DNA of 64,000 bases from Franconibacter pulveris DSM 19144 (GTDB taxonomy: Bacteria > Pseudomonadota > Gammaproteobacteria > Enterobacterales > Enterobacteriaceae): the NCBI GenBank assembly GCA_000621185.1, contig KK211222.1, forward strand, positions 178,230 through 242,229, read 5' to 3'. The translations under genes were made by a program, and so were the position numbers. Below, piece by piece: positions 17,472 to 26,561 of this stretch (position 1 is the stretch's first letter; each line of letters opens with the position of its first letter). The notes beneath the pieces were generated by a model. The model was given only the letters and a program-made list of their open reading frames with translations. It was not told where the DNA came from and ran no database searches.

Positions 17472-18709
17472 ACCGCAGGTACAACGAGGCGAGCATGCCG
17501 CCGTGGGCGCTGCCGGCGGCGGCGACGCAGATGGGTTTTTTAAGCCGGTCAAAGGACGGCTCGGTGGACAACGCCAACGCCCTGCGCTTTGAGGACAAGG
17601 CGGGGGAAGAGCAGGTGTGGATCCAGGCGGAGCGCAATCTGGATACGCATGTTAAGAATGATGAATCACATACCGTAAACGGCGCGCGCAGCCATTACGT
17701 GCGTAAAAACGAACTGCATCGCGTGGAAACGAACCAGATCCAGGCGGTTAAAGGCGGCACAGAGATCCTGACGGGTAAGGGCAAGCTCGATGCCGTGGTG
17801 GAACAATACATTCTCGCTTCCGGCACGAAGTTGCGCCTGGTATCGGGTGAAAGCGCCATTGAGCTCAATGCCAACGGCAAGATAAACCTGATTGGCAAAG
17901 AATTTAACTTCTTTGTCGAAGGCGATGGCTATATCACCACAGGCGGCAAGCTGCACCTTAATACAGCAGGTACAAAACCAGGCACCACCGCGCCGGGAAG
18001 TAACCATAAAAAAGATATTGATGCGGCCGTGCAGGCGAAGTTTTCACCGCAACAAAAAGGCAAAGGCGTGCCAGCACCGACTTCTTCGCCAGCACCCGCT
18101 GCGGGTAAAAAATCGGCGCCTGCGGCGCCAGCAACACCAGCCGCTCCTGCAAAGCCGAATCAGGATCAGGATAAATTTTCAAAAATTTCACCGGTTATTT
18201 TTAAAAACGAAGGCGGCTTTGTTAATGATCCTAACGATTCAGGCGGCGCGACCAACAAAGGCATCGCATGGAATACGTGGCAGAAATACGCAAAAGAAGA
18301 TCTCGGCGTTGAACCGACGCTGGATAACCTGAAAAACATTACGACGGAACAAGCGGAAACCATCTATCGCAAGCGATACTGGGACCCTTCTGGTTTTAAC
18401 AATCTCAGGGATCCGAAACTGGCCTTGATGTCCTATGACTGGACAATTACTTCAGGCGGGGCGGGTAAACAAATACAGAAATTACTTAATAACGAGTTTG
18501 GCCAGCAGTTAGTAACGGATGGAAAAATAGGACCGAAAACGATCGAGGCGATGAACAGCGTCAGCGACTCTGCTAAATTGACGTCCAGAATAGCAGATAT
18601 ACGCAAAGCATATTATGAAGATCTGGTAGTCAGTAACCCTAAAAACGCTAAGTTCTTAACAGGGTGGTTAAATCGGGTGGATAGATGTTCACAGGTGGTT
18701 TTAGAATGA
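17384..18709 (+). CDS. Internally deleted VgrG fused to a GH108 muramidase (T6SS effector)
   Basis: The 441-aa product from the ATG at 17384 matches the start of the upstream vgrG. The first 29 residues equal VgrG, then the sequence jumps in frame to the end of the OB region (YNEASMPPWALPAAATQMG), omitting about 420 residues. A VgrG-type beta-prism follows (about 50-195), then a Pro/Ala/Lys linker (about 200-265) and a glycoside hydrolase 108 domain (about 268-360). Its KNEGGFVNDPNDSGGATNKGI motif carries the catalytic Glu at about residue 276. A C-terminal peptidoglycan-binding-like part (about 360-440; VTDGKIGPKTIEAMN) closes it. The expected activity is cleavage of peptidoglycan glycan strands in the target periplasm. 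Its stop overlaps the next start (ATGA). Without the gp27-like base it may not assemble as an ordinary spike. Confidence 0.85.
   Translation: MLNRITVQLPVEGLLFWKLSGREAMSESFDRRYNEASMPPWALPAAATQMGFLSRSKDGSVDNANALRFEDKAGEEQVWIQAERNLDTHVKNDESHTVNGARSHYVRKNELHRVETNQIQAVKGGTEILTGKGKLDAVVEQYILASGTKLRLVSGESAIELNANGKINLIGKEFNFFVEGDGYITTGGKLHLNTAGTKPGTTAPGSNHKKDIDAAVQAKFSPQQKGKGVPAPTSSPAPAAGKKSAPAAPATPAAPAKPNQDQDKFSKISPVIFKNEGGFVNDPNDSGGATNKGIAWNTWQKYAKEDLGVEPTLDNLKNITTEQAETIYRKRYWDPSGFNNLRDPKLALMSYDWTITSGGAGKQIQKLLNNEFGQQLVTDGKIGPKTIEAMNSVSDSAKLTSRIADIRKAYYEDLVVSNPKNAKFLTGWLNRVDRCSQVVLE
17480..17535 (+). repeat. Repeat B, copy 2
   Basis: Second copy of the 56-nt vgrG OB/prism junction block (first copy 14021-14076), with one mismatch. 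It starts 9 nt after repeat A ends. The same blocks are 1,257 nt apart in the full-length gene. Confidence 0.9.
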
Positions 18710-19404
18710 AAACGAAAATAGCGGCATTTTTACTCGGCGCCGGCTCTGGTCTGTTTAGCTTACAGGCCATGGCTGCCGGTGAATTTACTGGCCAGTGGAC
18801 TGGTGAGGAAAAAGACCAGTCAACGCTGACTCTGCAACTCAAACAGACTGACAATACGATAACAGGAAGCTATTGCTACATTACGCAAAACGGCAACCGT
18901 ATCGATTGTCCGGCCGAGGGCGAGAATAACCTTAAAGGCACGGTGAATAACCACCGGGCGAGGGTTGAATTTACCTCTTCTTTCGGTGGAGCAGGATATG
19001 CAAACCTGGATGTCGACGGTGAAAACATGGTCTGGAATAAAGCACCCTCTTCCGGGGAAGGAAAATACTACGCTCCGCAACATTATACGCTCACAAAGAA
19101 ACCACAGGCGACAGCCTCTGAGCGTCGTAAATTCGAAACGGATAAGTTTACCGTAACGCTTGCTAATAAATGTGGTGAGTTCAAAACTCCCTGCAACAAT
19201 ATGTTTTATCTAGGCGTGCGCAAAAGCGATAACAGCGTAATTACCCTGCAAGGAAAAACTGTGCTCAACGCTTCGGGCGACGTTGTTGGTTCAGAATATA
19301 AGAATGGCGATGTGACCTATAGAGTTGACTATGAACCGGTAAAATTAACGGTCAGCCAAAAAGAGAATGTGCTGATCGAACAGCCCGGCCAGTGGCTTAA
19401 ATAA
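18706..19404 (+). CDS. Secreted protein, likely immunity to the GH108 muramidase
   Basis: The protein is 232 aa from the ATG at 18706, which overlaps the effector stop (ATGA). An upstream in-frame ATG would add seven non-signal-like residues. A signal peptide (MKTKIAAFLLGAGSGLFSLQAMA) sends it to the periplasm. The mature protein has a lipocalin-like first half (GEFTGQWTGEEKDQSTLTLQLKQ, about 24-120) and a second beta-rich half with a Cys pair (KCGEFKTPC, about 163-171). Periplasmic location, translational coupling and position right after a peptidoglycan hydrolase point to an immunity protein. I do not recognise a named family. Confidence 0.75.
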   Translation: MKTKIAAFLLGAGSGLFSLQAMAAGEFTGQWTGEEKDQSTLTLQLKQTDNTITGSYCYITQNGNRIDCPAEGENNLKGTVNNHRARVEFTSSFGGAGYANLDVDGENMVWNKAPSSGEGKYYAPQHYTLTKKPQATASERRKFETDKFTVTLANKCGEFKTPCNNMFYLGVRKSDNSVITLQGKTVLNASGDVVGSEYKNGDVTYRVDYEPVKLTVSQKENVLIEQPGQWLK

Positions 19405-19497
19405 TCGTTGCGGGACCCGCGCACAGGCCACCTTCCATGCCCGCGGTCCCTTCCTGCTGCGTTGGAACGTAGCGAACCCTCAGGGACGTACAGATTC

Positions 19498-20412
19498 ATG
19501 TATAAACGCCATTTCACCTCATCGCTGTTTTGCGCTGCGTTATCACTTTCAACCCTGGCTTCCGGTTCCGTGAATATTGCGCAATATCGCCAGCCAGGGC
19601 AGGTCTCCGCCATTCTGAACGATCGTGAGGTTACTGCCGGGCTTCAGGCATTGCTGGGTGATGATTACGACGCTTTTATCGGTAATTTCGATCTCTTTGG
19701 AGAACCACATCAAACAGCGGACGGTGGGCTTTTCGTTGAAGGGTGGTTAAAAGATTTATACCTTGAGAACGCCTCCGCTTTTGTTATTTACCCGGACGGT
19801 AAATTCTACGCCGCGTGGGTAATGCCTGATGAGCAGTTTATTCATTACCAGCCTGACGCTAAAAACGGTGCAGAGATCCCCCCTGATATCAAAACCTGGG
19901 CTTCACGGTTCGAAAACGCCTCTTTTCCCACAATAAGCGCGGCGCCGGTTTCGCCCTTAGCCCGTGAGGATTTCTCCACGCAAATAAGTAATACGGTGCT
20001 TTCGTTAGGACAAAATTGGAACCCGCAGGTCAGTTCAGGCCTAGGCAAATCACTGCAGGATGACTTTGCAGGCGACGTACCTTTTGACGGCGCCAACTAT
20101 AAGTTCTATCGCCATACCTACAACGGCTTTGATATTTACAGCGCCAATCTCTGGTGGGACAAAGCCGAAAGAGATGTTGATGACTACATTATTGCGCAAA
20201 TAACCCTCCATACCCCGCAATACAAAACCCGGCGCGGTGTTAGCGTTGGTGCAACAGCCGATGAAATTGCGCGTCTTTATGGTCCCGGAAAACGCGTGGA
20301 TGAAGACGGCGAACAATGGCTCTCGTACGCCATGGGGAAAAAGGTTATCTCGTTTGAGATAGACAAAGGGAAAGTCGTCTCCATTACTCTGAGCTACGAT
20401 AACGGCGAATAA
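19498..20412 (+). CDS. Secreted protein of unknown function (second immunity candidate)
   Basis: The protein is 304 aa from the ATG at 19498 (MYKRHFTSSLFCAALSLSTLASG, a signal peptide). The frame stays open further upstream but that extension is not signal-like. The mature protein is acidic. Near the C-terminus is the segment GVSVGATADEIARLYGPGKRV, which resembles a small beta-alpha-beta unit found in several periplasmic proteins, followed by KKVISFEIDKGKVVSI. It lies 93 bp after the muramidase immunity candidate on the same strand. Whether it protects against a second toxin or modulates the cell wall cannot be read from the sequence. Confidence 0.65.
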   Translation: MYKRHFTSSLFCAALSLSTLASGSVNIAQYRQPGQVSAILNDREVTAGLQALLGDDYDAFIGNFDLFGEPHQTADGGLFVEGWLKDLYLENASAFVIYPDGKFYAAWVMPDEQFIHYQPDAKNGAEIPPDIKTWASRFENASFPTISAAPVSPLAREDFSTQISNTVLSLGQNWNPQVSSGLGKSLQDDFAGDVPFDGANYKFYRHTYNGFDIYSANLWWDKAERDVDDYIIAQITLHTPQYKTRRGVSVGATADEIARLYGPGKRVDEDGEQWLSYAMGKKVISFEIDKGKVVSITLSYDNGE

Positions 20413-20646
20413 ATAACCCTCAGCTGAAGCGATATTCAGCCGCGAAAGCGCCAGAGACTACCCCATTAAATAACGGGTATAGAGGCGAGTGCGTACCGTA
20501 AGCGGCTTGCTTTTTATCTCTGATAAGCGCCTCAGCTGGAATGAACCGCGCTTTCAGCGTTGCGGAAATAAAGCGCATCTCAGTCAGAATGAACCCTTAT
20601 TTCTTATCGCATTCTAGCTATTTATTCTTTCAACATGAGTTCACAC

Positions 20647-21072
20647 ATGAAATACACCCTTCAGGAAGGTTCGTTTTCCCTTTTCCCCGCCGCCTGGCAG
20701 GACACCAGCATGACGATGTTACGCGACGATGAGAGCGGGTTATCGTTAATTGTCAGCCGCGGCGCAATTCCGGATGACAGCGATTTCGAAAAGGAATTCC
20801 AACGCCAGTGGGAGGTGCTGCGCGCACAAATGGGTGAAATCCAACAGAGCGAATTCGCACGTATCCTGGTCGGGCAGCCTTCACACCGCGCCGTTGAAGT
20901 CGAAACGGCATTTGTGCGGCAGGGGCAGCAGATCTGGCAGAAGCAGTTTGCTGTACAGGCGCCGGATGCTCCACGCCTTTTAATCTTCACCCTTTCCGCG
21001 CTGCGCCCCTTCACTGATGAAGATGCGGAACGCTGGAATACCATCAAACAAAGCCTGACGCTGCATAAATAA
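20647..21072 (+). CDS. eagR: Eag-type T6SS chaperone (DUF1795/DcrB-like)
   Basis: The protein is 141 aa from the ATG at 20647. A 4-residue longer in-frame start exists. The sequence MKYTLQEGSFSLFPAAWQDTSMTML, with the later blocks FEKEFQRQWEVLRAQMGEI and RLLIFTLSALRPFTDEDAERW, has the layout of DUF1795 (PsbP/DcrB fold). EagR proteins bind the prePAAR motif and transmembrane helices of Rhs effectors and load them on VgrG. The gene lies 13 bp upstream of exactly such an rhs gene, which makes the assignment firm. Confidence 0.9.
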   Translation: MKYTLQEGSFSLFPAAWQDTSMTMLRDDESGLSLIVSRGAIPDDSDFEKEFQRQWEVLRAQMGEIQQSEFARILVGQPSHRAVEVETAFVRQGQQIWQKQFAVQAPDAPRLLIFTLSALRPFTDEDAERWNTIKQSLTLHK

Positions 21073-21085
21073 TGGAATACATGGC

Positions 21086-24000
21086 ATGAGCGACAAACAT
21101 GCAGCCCGCCAGGGCGATAAGATTATTCACTCCAGTGTCTTTGCAGATATCACAAGCCTTGTAGCTGAAGGCATCGCGTATGCAGCCATTGGCTCAGCGG
21201 TGGCCTTTGCCGCAACGGCCGCCGCACCGCTTGTGGGTGCGGGCGCGGCGGCGGCTACCCTGACGGCGATAGGTTCCAGCTGTGCACTGAGCGGAATTAT
21301 CGGTGGTATCCTGGCGAATGCCGCAGGCATCACGGATGACATCAGTAATATGGCGACGGGGATCGGCAATGCGATTTTCCCGCCATCACCGGCTGGTTTC
21401 ATCGCCACCGGCTCAGCGAACGTGTTGACCAACAAGCTTCCAGCCGCCCGCGCGGCAGGCGAACTCACGTCGGGCGATACGCCGCCGCCTGAGCCGCAAA
21501 AGCCCGGCAGCTTCGCCGATTACGGCGGCATGTTGCTCTCCGCTGCGGCGCAGTTTGGCAGCGAGATGTGGCAGCCTACCGTCGCCACTGCCGCACCCGG
21601 TACGTCGTCGCTGGAACTGGATAAAGTTCTTTGCGATAAACATTCTGGCCCGCAATACCTGGCCGAAGGATCAAAAAGCGTCTTTATTAACGGCCAGCCT
21701 GCCGTGCGCGCCAAAGACCGTACTACCTGCGAAGCCACTATCTCGGAGGAGGTATCGCCTAACGTAATAATCGGTGGCGAAACACTGACGGTGCGCGATA
21801 TCAAAAGCGGTAAAACCGCAGGCCTTGCCGTGGCGATGATTGCACTTTCGCTTATTCGCGGCCGGCCCGGTAAGGTCCTCAAAAACATGCCCTGCGCGCT
21901 GGTCTCGGCCGGTGCAGGCATGCTCACAGATATGGCAATAAATGCCGTTTTCTCATCATCGCATCCGGTGCATGCCGCCACGGGTGTGAAAGTCCTGAAC
22001 GACAATAATGAACTGGATTTTTCGCTGCCAGGCCGTTTTCCTTTGCGCTGGCAGCGCAGCTATAATAGCTTAACCACCCGCGAAGGATTATTTGGCCTTG
22101 GCTGGGCCACGGCATTCGACAGCTACCTGACGCTGGATGACGGCGAGGTCACCTGGTTTGACGAGACCGGACGTGAGCTGCGCTTTACGCTGCCGCCGCT
22201 GAATCAGGCGCTTTACAGTATCAGCGAAGGGCTTATTGTTCGCCGCAATGAGAACGGCGACGTGGCGATCGCCGACGACGATGGCGCCGTCTGGCGTCTG
22301 TTTAAACCCACCCGCGCCAACCCTGCGGTGCTGCGTCTGGCGTCGCTGAGCGACGAATATGGCAATGCGCTGGAAACCGGCTGGGATGAACATGGTCGCC
22401 TGGTGCGCATCCATGACGCCCCCTGCGCCATTGATGTCACGCTGCACTATGAGGATGCGCGTTTTCCACAGCGTGTGACTTCAGCTGCACATTTTGACGG
22501 CGACAAAACGTGGCCGCTGGTGACTTATCGCTATGACGTACGCGGGCAACTGGCCGCAGTAACTGATGCAACCGGCATCACGACACGTGAATATCGCTAT
22601 AACGATGCGGGTCTGATGATCTGGCACCGGTTGCCCGGTGGGCTGGAAAGTGAATATCGCTGGGAGAAATTCGATCACTGGCGCGTGGTAGAGAACCGTA
22701 CCAGTACCGGCGACGGTTGCCGTATCGCTTACGATCTGGCTGCGGGGTTGACCACGGTCACGCAATACGACGGTCAGACGCGCCAGCATTACTGGAACGC
22801 GCAGGGGCTTATCACACGTTTTGTCGATGAGCGCGGCGAAACCTGGCGCTACGAGTGGAATGAACACGATCTGCTGACCCGCCGTGTCGATCCTTTAGGC
22901 AACGCGACGACGTTCGTTTATGACGAGATGGGCAACCGCGTCCAGGAGGTGGATGCCGAGGGGAATACCCGCGCCACGCAGTGGCTGGAACATCGCGCAT
23001 TGCCTGCGGCTATCACTGAGGCGGACGGCACCGCCACGCGCTTTTACTACGATGAACACCACGGGCTGGCGCGCATCGTCGATGCGCTCGGGCAAACCAC
23101 ACTATTACGCCGCGACGAGTTTGGTCAGATTGTCGAGGAGACAGATGCCGCCGGTAACCGCCGCCGCCAGGAATACAACGACTCGGGGCAGGTTATTCGC
23201 GCGACAGATTGTTCCGGGCGCGTTACCCGTTACCGCTATCACCCGCTCGGTTGGTTAAGTACTGCTATTACGGCGGATGGCGAAGAGACCCGCTACCATT
23301 ACGACGCCGCAGGCCGTCCGATCCACATGGAACGCCCGGAAGGCTGGGAAGAACGCCTGTTATGGAATGCGCGCGGTCTGCCAGAAGCGCATGAAGGGGC
23401 CGATGGTAAGCGCAGCGAGTTTACTTATGATGCGGCGGGCCGTCTTATTGCGACGTCAAACCCGCAGGGTGAAGCAGTGCGCCGCCGATGGGACAGCCGC
23501 GGCCGCCTGATTGCGCTCGAAAATGAAAAAGGCGAGGCATACCAGTTCCGCTGGGGCGAAAACTCTCTGCTGCTTGAGGAAGAAGATTTAGACGGCGTGA
23601 TTACCCGTTACGGGTATGACGCCTGTGGACGCACTATCGCACGCACTTTCGCTGCCGGGCATCCGCAGGCGATTACCCATACCTTTGCCTGGAGCGCGGC
23701 AGGGCAGCTTCTTGCGCGCACTACGCCGGAAGGCCAGACCCGCTACGACTACACGCCAGCGGGATTAATAAGCCGTATCGCACTGCATGCTTCGCTTGCG
23801 GAAAACGTCTGGAGCCGTGAGGCGGAACAGGAACTGCGCTTTGAGTATGACGCGCTGGGGCGCGTCACCGGCGAACAGGGTGAGAACGGCGCGCTGGGCT
23901 GGACCTATGATGCGCTCGGCAACCGTACGTCCGTGCAACTGCCTGACGGACGGACGCTAAAACATCATTTCTACGGCAGCGGGCATTTGCTCTCCATCGC

Positions 24001-25513
24001 ACTGGATAGCCTGCCGGTGACCGACTTTACGCGTGATGAACTGCACCGTGAGATAAGCCGCACCCAGGGGCTGCTCACCACCCGCAGCGATTATGACCGG
24101 CTGGGCCGCCTGACGCGCCGCGATGTTTTCACCGGCGATGCGCAGCGCCCGGCGCCGCGCCGCTGGTCCCGCCGCTGGGATTACGACTACCGCAACAACC
24201 TCATCCGCGAGGAGCGCGATGACAATCCGTTTAACTGGTATCGCTGGAAATACGATAACGCAGGGCGTCTGCTGACCCAGGACGGCACGCTGCCGGGCCA
24301 GGAGCAGTGGCAGTGGGACGCGGCGGGCAACCCGCTCGATAACAGTGCGACGCAGACGGTGCGCTTTAACCGCGTGACGCAGCTTAACGGTATTCAGTGG
24401 CGTTATGACATTCATGGACGCACGATAGAGAAAGATAACGGGCAGACCCGCTGGCGCTACCGCTACGATGCTGAGCACCGCCTGACGGACGTTATCAGCC
24501 AGCCACGCGACCGCAACAAACCACAGGTGGAAGTCAGCTTCCGCTACGATCCGCTGGGGCGGCGCATCAGCAAGACCCGCCGTCAGCACCTTGCCGGCCA
24601 GCCGCTCGGCAAAACTGTCACCACGCGCTTTGTCTGGGAAGGGTTCCGGCTGCTGCAGGAGATTCATGATGATGTGCCGCTGACCTACGTTTACAGCGAC
24701 CAGCACAGCTACGACCCGCTGGCGCGTATTGACGGCACGCAGTCACCGGACATTTACTGGTTCCACAACCAGCCGAACGGCACGCCGGAGCGGATGACGG
24801 ATAGCGAAGGGCAGGTGCGCTGGGAAGGGGTGAACAGCGCGTGGGGCAAGCTGGCGCATGAATCGACGCCGTTGTCGACAGGCTATAACCAGAACCTGCG
24901 AATGCAGGGCCAGTACCTGGACCGTGAGACCGGGCTCCACTACAATCTGTTCCGGTATTATGACCCGGACTGCGGGCGGTTTACGCAGCACGACCCGATA
25001 GGGCTGGCGGGGGGGATAAACCTTTACCAGTATGCGCCGAATGCGCTGGGGTGGGTGGATCCGTGGGGGTTGAATAAGACAACATTTTATCATGCTGGAG
25101 ATATACAAGGGGATATCGATCCATCAAAAGGGCGTGTTGGATTAGATTTTAATCCTGCTAATCAAGGAGGTTTTTATGTTACAACTGACAAGGCTCAGGC
25201 GACCGAGTGGGCGAATATGCGAAATCATCCATCCATAACAGAATTTGAAATCCCAAATTCAGAGTTGGAAAAATTAAACATAAAAACCTTTGATACGGCA
25301 AACAGCGAATGGGCTGAGTTTGTAACGAAGGGGCGAGAAAATACGTTAAAACATAATTATGATGCTGTTAGTGGGCCTATGCTCGCTAATCCAGGCGCAG
25401 TGCGAAAAGGGGCTTCTCCGCGGCCCATAGGCCAACAATTAGCTGTATTTACTAATAAAGCAGCGAAACTATTTAATAAATACAAAAGTAAGGGTTGTAA
25501 AAAAAATGATTGA
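21086..25513 (+). CDS. rhs: Rhs/PAAR T6SS effector with DUF3990/ART-like C-terminal toxin
   Basis: A 1475-aa protein. The N-terminus carries the prePAAR motif AARQGDKIIH (about 5-14) and long hydrophobic Ala/Gly segments (about 22-80, 252-295) that cross the target membrane. A PAAR region lies between (about 95-250). Residues 300-1330 are the Rhs shell of YD repeats, ending DPIGLAGGINLYQYAPNALGWVDPWGL, the self-cleavage region. The 145-residue tip (from nt 25076) begins TTFYHAG, continues GGFYVTTDKAQATEWA and YDAVSGPM, and ends QQLAVFT. This matches the DUF3990 layout, a relative of ADP-ribosyltransferases. GC content drops sharply at the tip, showing tip exchange. The target is unknown. The stop overlaps the immunity gene by 8 nt. 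Confidence 0.93.
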   Translation: MSDKHAARQGDKIIHSSVFADITSLVAEGIAYAAIGSAVAFAATAAAPLVGAGAAAATLTAIGSSCALSGIIGGILANAAGITDDISNMATGIGNAIFPPSPAGFIATGSANVLTNKLPAARAAGELTSGDTPPPEPQKPGSFADYGGMLLSAAAQFGSEMWQPTVATAAPGTSSLELDKVLCDKHSGPQYLAEGSKSVFINGQPAVRAKDRTTCEATISEEVSPNVIIGGETLTVRDIKSGKTAGLAVAMIALSLIRGRPGKVLKNMPCALVSAGAGMLTDMAINAVFSSSHPVHAATGVKVLNDNNELDFSLPGRFPLRWQRSYNSLTTREGLFGLGWATAFDSYLTLDDGEVTWFDETGRELRFTLPPLNQALYSISEGLIVRRNENGDVAIADDDGAVWRLFKPTRANPAVLRLASLSDEYGNALETGWDEHGRLVRIHDAPCAIDVTLHYEDARFPQRVTSAAHFDGDKTWPLVTYRYDVRGQLAAVTDATGITTREYRYNDAGLMIWHRLPGGLESEYRWEKFDHWRVVENRTSTGDGCRIAYDLAAGLTTVTQYDGQTRQHYWNAQGLITRFVDERGETWRYEWNEHDLLTRRVDPLGNATTFVYDEMGNRVQEVDAEGNTRATQWLEHRALPAAITEADGTATRFYYDEHHGLARIVDALGQTTLLRRDEFGQIVEETDAAGNRRRQEYNDSGQVIRATDCSGRVTRYRYHPLGWLSTAITADGEETRYHYDAAGRPIHMERPEGWEERLLWNARGLPEAHEGADGKRSEFTYDAAGRLIATSNPQGEAVRRRWDSRGRLIALENEKGEAYQFRWGENSLLLEEEDLDGVITRYGYDACGRTIARTFAAGHPQAITHTFAWSAAGQLLARTTPEGQTRYDYTPAGLISRIALHASLAENVWSREAEQELRFEYDALGRVTGEQGENGALGWTYDALGNRTSVQLPDGRTLKHHFYGSGHLLSIALDSLPVTDFTRDELHREISRTQGLLTTRSDYDRLGRLTRRDVFTGDAQRPAPRRWSRRWDYDYRNNLIREERDDNPFNWYRWKYDNAGRLLTQDGTLPGQEQWQWDAAGNPLDNSATQTVRFNRVTQLNGIQWRYDIHGRTIEKDNGQTRWRYRYDAEHRLTDVISQPRDRNKPQVEVSFRYDPLGRRISKTRRQHLAGQPLGKTVTTRFVWEGFRLLQEIHDDVPLTYVYSDQHSYDPLARIDGTQSPDIYWFHNQPNGTPERMTDSEGQVRWEGVNSAWGKLAHESTPLSTGYNQNLRMQGQYLDRETGLHYNLFRYYDPDCGRFTQHDPIGLAGGINLYQYAPNALGWVDPWGLNKTTFYHAGDIQGDIDPSKGRVGLDFNPANQGGFYVTTDKAQATEWANMRNHPSITEFEIPNSELEKLNIKTFDTANSEWAEFVTKGRENTLKHNYDAVSGPMLANPGAVRKGASPRPIGQQLAVFTNKAAKLFNKYKSKGCKKND

Positions 25514-25892
25514 AAAGAAACACATTGTCGATGGAATTGTTTTCGAAGAGAATGGTTCGTCAACCAACAAATTAGTTTTCAATTTCCGCTCGTGGGTGGC
25601 TGTTATTATCGGCTTGGTTGTTAAATGCACTGATAAAAGTAAGCAAGAGGCTGAGGATTTAGTATTTCACTCGCCTATAATATGTGGAGCATTAAATAAT
25701 TATATGAGTGTAGCTTTGCGAAGCCATGAAACAGAATATCATTGGGCAATGACTATAGCATATGGGGACAGGTATTGGGATAAAGATATTAGTACAGAGG
25801 AACCGGATGATTATTTCGAATGGGAAAGCGAGTATAGAGAAAAAAATGGTCTTGCAAAAGAATCTTTCGAGTTTATTGATGGCTTTGAGTAA
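25506..25892 (+). CDS. rhsI: Rhs immunity protein (RhsI)
   Basis: A 128-aa cytoplasmic, acidic protein (EEPDDYFEWESEYREKNG near the C-terminus) with no signal peptide. It starts within the last codons of rhs (8-nt overlap) and shares the low GC content of the toxin tip, so tip and gene moved together. The pairing with the ART-like toxin is inferred from position. I do not recognise a named immunity family. A cytoplasmic location agrees with a toxin that acts on a cytoplasmic target. Confidence 0.8.
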   Translation: MIEKKHIVDGIVFEENGSSTNKLVFNFRSWVAVIIGLVVKCTDKSKQEAEDLVFHSPIICGALNNYMSVALRSHETEYHWAMTIAYGDRYWDKDISTEEPDDYFEWESEYREKNGLAKESFEFIDGFE

Positions 25893-26112
25893 GCCTGGTT
25901 GTTATTTGGTAAATTTACAGCTTGGGATTCTGAAACTTTAGTTTAGTTTTTCTAATTTCTCAAAATAAGGTTTGGAATATTAAGATATGAGGCGTTTCAA
26001 ATATTTCAAATCTCTGTTTGTCTTGAGAGGGTTCAAAGAGCTAAGCCGATGTTTTTATCATGATTAATCGAATTTCTCAGAAATCCAAGTCAGAGCGGCA
26101 GTTTGCATAAAT

Positions 26113-26472
26113 ATGATTGAAAATTTTAGTGTGGATAAGACTAATCTTTACTGGACTGTTGATGCGAAGGAAGTGAGTTTACACATAGAGGGCCTTGATC
26201 AGGCTATGCTTGATGATCATCGCCAGAAAGTTATTATGTTATGTAATGCCCAACCTCTTCCTGATAAGTTATTGGTCCTGGATGAAGATGGCAGCGAAGC
26301 TTTTTCTTTTTCTCCTCCGGATGGGGCTGCATTTTATTATTTAACGAAGAATGAAATCCATGAAGTTTTGGTGGTATGTGTTTTTCATGAAAAACTTGAA
26401 AGGTGGCATGATTGGTATTTTTCTATAGATATAAAAAATAAAAAGCTTATCAAAAATTCACCTGCTTATTAA
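26113..26472 (+). CDS. Low-GC orphan gene, possible leftover immunity protein
   Basis: A 119-aa soluble protein with strands and aromatic residues (LYWTVDAKEVSLHIEGLDQ; AFYYLTKNEIHEVLVVCVFHEKLERWHDWYFSID). The family is not recognised. It lies 220 bp after rhsI in equally AT-rich DNA and has no toxin directly before it. Downstream of rhs genes, such small genes are often immunity genes kept from earlier toxin tips. The intervening 25893-26112 shows no convincing frame and may be the remains of that tip. Confidence 0.5.
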   Translation: MIENFSVDKTNLYWTVDAKEVSLHIEGLDQAMLDDHRQKVIMLCNAQPLPDKLLVLDEDGSEAFSFSPPDGAAFYYLTKNEIHEVLVVCVFHEKLERWHDWYFSIDIKNKKLIKNSPAY

Positions 26473-26561
26473 ACGGCATATATTTAGATATTAAAGGCTC
26501 GCCTCAGGCATGCGATATAGAATTGTCAGGCGACGAGAAACATTAATTAAAAAAAGCTACA

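Noticed and set aside
19412..19450. Terminator after the muramidase immunity gene
   Set aside because: GGGACCCGCG and CCGCGGTCCC can pair with a bulge and a 19-nt loop, but no T-tract follows, so termination is not supported.
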